A stretch of 8,146 nt of DNA from JBBSHE01 sp038253325 (GTDB lineage: Bacteria > Actinomycetota > Actinomycetes > Propionibacteriales > Nocardioidaceae): the NCBI GenBank assembly GCA_038253325.1, contig JBBSHE010000077.1:1-8146 (forward strand), read 5' to 3'. Under the pieces are notes generated by a model. That model did no database searches. It saw only the letters and a program-made list of their open reading frames with translations, and was not told where the DNA came from. The translations under genes and the position numbers were made by a program. Below, one piece after another: positions 5,355 through 8,146 of the stretch (position 1 is the first letter of the stretch; the number at the start of each line of letters is the position of its first letter).

Positions 5355-6269
5355 ATGCCTGAAGCGCCGACTCGCTACCAGTCGGCCGAGGAGGACAGCG
5401 CGCGGTGGCGCGGACTGGAGTTCCGGCAGGGCGACATCGTGATCAGCACCCGGTCCAAGAGCGGAACGACCTGGATGCAGATGATCTGTGCATTGCTGGT
5501 CTTCCAGACCCCCGACCTGCCGGCGCCGCTGTCAGAGCTCTCACCTTGGCTGGACTGGTTGGTCGTCCCTCGCGACGAGGTGTACGCGCGACTCGCCGCC
5601 CAGGATCACCGCCGCTTCGTCAAGACGCATACGCCGCTGGACGGAATCCCCATCGATGCGAGGGCGACGTACATCGTTGTCGCAAGGCACCCGCTGGACA
5701 TGGCGGTGTCCCTATACCACCAGGGCGACAACCTCGACCGGGAGCGGATCCGCCGGCTGACTGGTCAGCCGCAACCTGACGAGCCACCTTCTCCGCGGCC
5801 GCCGATTCGTGAGTGGCTGCTCGGGTGGATCAACCGGGACGTCGAACCGCGCGAGCAGCTCGACTCCCTACCCGGGGTGCTGTGGCACCTGTCCGACGCC
5901 TGGGCGCGGCGCGCCGAGTCCAACGTCGTACTCGTTCACTACGACGATCTGTCCACGGACCTCGGCAGCGAGATGCGGCGTCTCGCCACGTTGCTCGACA
6001 TCACCGTCCCCGAGGAGGCGTGGCCCGAGCTGGTCGCGGCAGCAACGTTCGAACAGATGCGTGCCGCGGGGCGACATGTCGTCCCCGACCCATCCGGCGT
6101 TCTCAAGGACACTGGGGCATTCTTCCGTCGGGGTACGTCCGGTGCTGGTCGCGAGCTGCTCACCGCCGACGAGCTGGTTGACTACCGCGCCCGTACGGCG
6201 CAGCTGGCATCCCCGGACCTGTTGGCGTGGCTGCACCGCGATCCCGGGGCAACGTGCAGGCAACCCTGA
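5355..6269 (+). CDS. PAPS-dependent sulfotransferase (Sulfotransfer_1 type)
   Basis: Cytosolic-type enzyme that transfers a sulfuryl group from 3'-phosphoadenosine-5'-phosphosulfate to a hydroxyl or amine acceptor. 304 residues, normal length. The 5'-phosphosulfate loop TRSKSGTTW is at 32-40 (Lys35). FVKTHTPLDGIP (88-99) carries the expected catalytic His92. RHPLDMAVSLYHQ (111-123) is the 3'-phosphate binding segment. The C-terminal motif FFRRGTSGAGRELL (256-269) corresponds to the usual RKGxxGDWK region but has AGR in place of DWK, so PAPS contacts there are atypical. The acceptor cannot be predicted. The start is supported by the leaderless signature. The sigma factor gene begins 24 nt after its stop, so the two are probably co-transcribed. 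Confidence 0.9.
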   Translation: MPEAPTRYQSAEEDSARWRGLEFRQGDIVISTRSKSGTTWMQMICALLVFQTPDLPAPLSELSPWLDWLVVPRDEVYARLAAQDHRRFVKTHTPLDGIPIDARATYIVVARHPLDMAVSLYHQGDNLDRERIRRLTGQPQPDEPPSPRPPIREWLLGWINRDVEPREQLDSLPGVLWHLSDAWARRAESNVVLVHYDDLSTDLGSEMRRLATLLDITVPEEAWPELVAAATFEQMRAAGRHVVPDPSGVLKDTGAFFRRGTSGAGRELLTADELVDYRARTAQLASPDLLAWLHRDPGATCRQP

Positions 6270-6293
6270 GTCGTCTACCCCCACAGGAGGCTC

Positions 6294-6803
6294 ATGGCGA
6301 ACCGTACGGACTTCGAAACGTTTGTGGCCACGAGGTCGCGACCGTTGCTCAAGGCTGCCTGGTTGTTGACAGGCGACTGGCAGCTCGCCGAAGACCTGCT
6401 GCAGACGGCCCTCGCGAAGGCGTATCTGGCCTGGGGTCGAATCCAGGGCGGCGGCACCGAAGATGCGTACGTACGCCGGGTCCTGATGACGACGTATGTC
6501 ACGTGGTGGCGCCGACACTGGCGCGGTGAACAACCCACCGATCTGGTCTTCGAGGTCCAGGATCTCGAAGACTCGTACGGCGGCGTCGACCTGCGGCAGG
6601 TCGTGATGGCGGCGTTGGCGCAGCTGCCGCGCCGGCAAAGGGCGGTCGTCGTGTTGCGTTACTACTGCGACCTCTCCGAAGCCGACACGGCTGATTCCTT
6701 GTCGTGTTCGGTCGGGACCGTCAAGAGCCAGGCCGCAAAGGGGCTGGCAAAGCTGCGCGACTCCGGTCTGGCCGCATCGATCGAGGAAGGACGGACGCGA
6801 TGA
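6294..6803 (+). CDS. SigE-family (ECF-type) RNA polymerase sigma factor
   Basis: 169 residues. Sigma-70 region 2 spans about 7-78; FVATRSRPLLKAAWLLTGDW and AEDLLQTALAKAYLAWGRI are close to the actinobacterial SigE-family pattern, and WWRRHWRGEQPTD (about 71-83) is another hallmark. Region 4 spans about 101-155 (LPRRQRAVVVLRYYCDLSEA, then the helix-turn-helix around SVGTVKSQAAKGLAKLR). There is no extra C-terminal domain. AGGAGG (6285-6290) lies only 3 nt before the ATG, an unusually short spacing, so initiation may be weak or aided by read-through from the sulfotransferase gene 24 nt upstream. It overlaps the downstream membrane-protein gene by ATGA, the usual sigma/partner arrangement. No own promoter was recognised. 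Confidence 0.93.
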   Translation: MANRTDFETFVATRSRPLLKAAWLLTGDWQLAEDLLQTALAKAYLAWGRIQGGGTEDAYVRRVLMTTYVTWWRRHWRGEQPTDLVFEVQDLEDSYGGVDLRQVVMAALAQLPRRQRAVVVLRYYCDLSEADTADSLSCSVGTVKSQAAKGLAKLRDSGLAASIEEGRTR

Positions 6804-7621
6804 GCAAGTTGACCGAGCAGGAGCTCTCCGCTGCCCTGCAACGGGTGGTTGCCGAGCCGGACGAGGTCCCGCGACGGCTGACCCAGGTACATCAGCGGGC
6901 ACGCCGGCTACGGGGCCGCCGCCTGGCTGCCGGATCGTCCGTGTTGGCGGTCACCTTCGTGATGGCGATGACAGCGACCCAGCTCATCCGCGGGCCCAAC
7001 GACTCTGCAGGACCGACCGACCAGCCGAACCTCCCCACAGCCTCAACCGCTCCCCACGGCTGCCCCACCACGAACGCCTGTCGCCCCGGGACCATCCCGG
7101 CGTCGCTGCGGCGTCCGCTCACGCTGCCGCGTCTACTTGCCGGACAACCCTGCCCCGTCAGCGGCTCACGACGCTTTGGAGCCGGCGGCGGCTTCTCCAG
7201 TGCCTTCCGGGCGCTCGGACCTGGCCCGTTCTATCTCACCGGCGGGGGTACGATCTCCTTCGACTACCCGCCGACCAAGGACTCAGGTTACGCCGGCACG
7301 GGTTGGGGCGGAGCGAAGGTCATCTGGGCAGTCGACCCGGCGTACTCAGGGCCGCTGCTCATCCGTGGAGGACAGATCGACGGAAACCACGGGCTGCGGT
7401 TCGACCACTACATCGATTCAATCGGCTACTCCGGCAGCGGTCCCGGTGACGGGAAGGCGTATCGCGACCTGGCGTACCCGGGAGCGAGCGGTAGGCCGAT
7501 CCTGCGAACGTACCCGAGCGCGATCCGGCTGCGGGCAGCCGGCTGCTACGCGATGCAGGTCGACGGCATCGGATTCTCCGAGCTGATCGTCTTCCGCGCC
7601 CGCCTCAACCCCGCACGATGA
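6800..7621 (+). CDS. Single-pass membrane protein, probable partner/anti-sigma of the SigE-family factor
   Basis: 273 residues from ATG 6800, which overlaps the sigma stop (ATGA) and has GGAAGGA 8 nt upstream. A longer open frame upstream lies inside the sigma gene and is not used. Layout: cytoplasmic N-terminus (1-40, Arg-rich before the membrane), one membrane helix (about 43-63), a Pro/Thr/Ser linker (about 65-100), then an extracytoplasmic domain (about 105-270). That domain contains PRLLAGQPCPVSGSRRFG, IWAVDPAYSGPLLIRGGQID and RAAGCYAMQVDGIGFSELIV, blocks I recognise as typical of proteins encoded beside SigE-family factors. Four cysteines (88, 94, 118, 249) are all outside the membrane, so disulfides are possible. 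No HxxxCxxC zinc anti-sigma motif is present. The anti-sigma role is inferred from position and topology only. Confidence 0.78.
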   Translation: MSKLTEQELSAALQRVVAEPDEVPRRLTQVHQRARRLRGRRLAAGSSVLAVTFVMAMTATQLIRGPNDSAGPTDQPNLPTASTAPHGCPTTNACRPGTIPASLRRPLTLPRLLAGQPCPVSGSRRFGAGGGFSSAFRALGPGPFYLTGGGTISFDYPPTKDSGYAGTGWGGAKVIWAVDPAYSGPLLIRGGQIDGNHGLRFDHYIDSIGYSGSGPGDGKAYRDLAYPGASGRPILRTYPSAIRLRAAGCYAMQVDGIGFSELIVFRARLNPAR

Positions 7622-7627
7622 CCGCTT

Positions 7628-7647
7628 GTGCTCTGGGATCAGGGCAC
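7628..7647 (+). terminator. Stem-loop just after the sigma/partner operon
   Basis: GTGCTCTG (7628-7635) pairs with CAGGGCAC (7640-7647) through eight pairs, one a G-U wobble, around a GGAT tetraloop. It starts 6 nt after the stop codon. There is no T-run, but compactness and position fit a terminator. Confidence 0.5.
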
Positions 7648-7794
7648 TGTCAGGGTGCGATGTTGGGATGCGGGGGGTGCTCGCCAGCTCGCGGCACGAT
7701 GCCGACGTTGACGAGCAGTGTCCGCACCTTCCGATGGACCGGCCGAAATCCGGCCCACCAAGCGTGCCCTTGGGTTGATTCTCAGGAAAGTCTT

Positions 7795-7808
7795 AGCTCA
7801 TATGTTCG
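7795..7808 (+). promoter_or_regulatory. Degenerate SOS-like site upstream of the DUF222 gene
   Basis: AGCTCATATGTTCG matches CGAAC-ATAT-GTTCG at 11 of 14 positions: the right half-site and centre are perfect, the left half is poor. It lies 42 nt upstream of the -10 box. Several M. tuberculosis 13E12/DUF222 genes belong to the LexA regulon, which makes the site worth noting, but a weak half-site alone may not bind LexA. Confidence 0.25.
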
Positions 7809-7850
7809 GTTATCGATGGAGAACTGTGGTGGAGTGTCGGTGCGGGTGGT

Positions 7851-7856
7851 TAGCGT
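7851..7856 (+). promoter_or_regulatory. -10 box of a probable leaderless DUF222 transcript
   Basis: TAGCGT fits TANNNT and ends 7 nt before ATG 7864. No Shine-Dalgarno precedes the ATG at usable spacing (TTGCCGGT only). This is the leaderless arrangement common in actinobacteria. No clear -35 was found. Confidence 0.5.
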
Positions 7857-7863
7857 TGCCGGT

Positions 7864-8146
7864 ATGTCGACCAGCCCGCTCGCCGCCGCGACCGCCGCGT
7901 TGCGGGCCGCGCGGGAAGCACTCGGGCAGGTCGACCCGTGGTCGGCGCCGCCGGTCGAGCTCGGCGAGCAGATCGGCGCGCTGCAGATCGAGATCGACGC
8001 CTTGACCGGGACCGCCTGCCGGTGGACCGGCGTGTTCGCCGAGCAGGACGGTCCGGCCGATGCCGGGGCGGGGAGTCTGGCGACCTGGCTGCGCCGCGAG
8101 CTGCGGGTGACCGGACACGACGCCCGGCGCCGGGTCCGCACCAGCC
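7864..8146 (+). CDS. DUF222 (13E12-type) protein, 5' part only
   Basis: The reading frame is open from ATG 7864 to the window edge, giving the first 94 residues. It begins MSTSPLAAATAALRAAREAL and contains VELGEQIGALQIEIDALTG (about 27-45) and DAGAGSLATWLRRELRVTGH (about 66-85) followed by DARRRVRTS. This matches the start of DUF222 proteins, where a G-x-x-S-x-x-x-W-L-R segment and an adjacent R-R-V-R are characteristic. Family members usually continue to 400-500 residues and often end in an HNH nuclease domain, which cannot be seen here. The start is supported by the leaderless -10 box. Such genes are often multicopy in actinobacterial genomes; whether this one is intact is unknown. Confidence 0.82.
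   Translation, partial: MSTSPLAAATAALRAAREALGQVDPWSAPPVELGEQIGALQIEIDALTGTACRWTGVFAEQDGPADAGAGSLATWLRRELRVTGHDARRRVRTS

Noticed and set aside
6704..6799. Longer start for the membrane partner of the sigma factor
   Set aside because: The extra codons lie within the sigma region 4 coding sequence; ATG 6800 has a good ribosome site and the typical ATGA overlap.
5868..6902. 344-codon minus-strand open frame opposite the sulfotransferase and sigma factor
   Set aside because: Shadow frame; the plus strand has conserved domains throughout.
7740..7754. GGCCG/CGGCC inverted repeat as a second terminator
   Set aside because: Only five pairs around a five-base loop, far from the operon end; expected by chance in such GC-rich sequence.
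7718..8005. Plus-strand and minus-strand open frames over the DUF222 start
   Set aside because: Both are out of frame with the DUF222 coding sequence and Arg/Pro/Ser-rich; the real frame is open to the window edge.

Overview
The window is GC-rich and looks actinobacterial. Third codon positions are dominated by G and C, GTG starts are used, several genes appear leaderless (a TANNNT box 6-8 nt before the start codon), and the families are typical of Actinomycetota: an actinobacterial Holin-X/DUF3618/YihY cluster, a SigE-family sigma factor with a membrane partner, and a DUF222 (13E12-type) protein. A Propionibacteriales-like host (Kribbella or Nocardioides relatives) is a guess from the gene styles. 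I see no rRNA, tRNA, CRISPR array, insertion sequence or integrase.

Layout. Positions 1-195 are non-coding and full of short direct and inverted repeats, including a perfect tandem 26-bp duplication and a two-part hairpin that could terminate dinB. Positions 196-1392 (minus) are a Y-family DNA polymerase IV. Its 5' end carries a LexA/SOS box that fits the actinobacterial consensus and a plausible promoter, so the real start is probably inside the longest open frame. About 430 bp upstream hold no convincing intact gene and may be a decayed coding sequence. Positions 1879-4166 (minus) are a tight four-gene envelope operon in transcription order: YtxH-like protein, Holin-X-type two-helix membrane protein, DUF3618 protein, YihY/BrkB-family membrane protein. 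Every junction overlaps. Its promoter has a consensus TTGACA box, and a 13-bp palindrome sits inside the promoter spacer. A TetR-family regulator is encoded divergently (4412-5149), so repressor control of the operon is a natural model.

After a 205-bp spacer with two inverted repeats comes a plus-strand group: a PAPS-dependent sulfotransferase that looks leaderless (5355-6269), a SigE-family ECF-type sigma factor (6294-6803) and, overlapping it by 4 bp, a single-pass membrane protein that is probably its partner or regulator (6800-7621). A stem-loop follows 6 nt after that stop. The right edge holds the 5' end of a DUF222 gene (7864 to the window end), with a leaderless promoter signature and a degenerate SOS-like half palindrome upstream.

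No complete new defence or mobile system is visible. The best leads are regulatory: the SOS box embedded in dinB, the palindrome between the two boxes of the envelope-operon promoter, and the sulfotransferase/sigma/membrane-partner unit.
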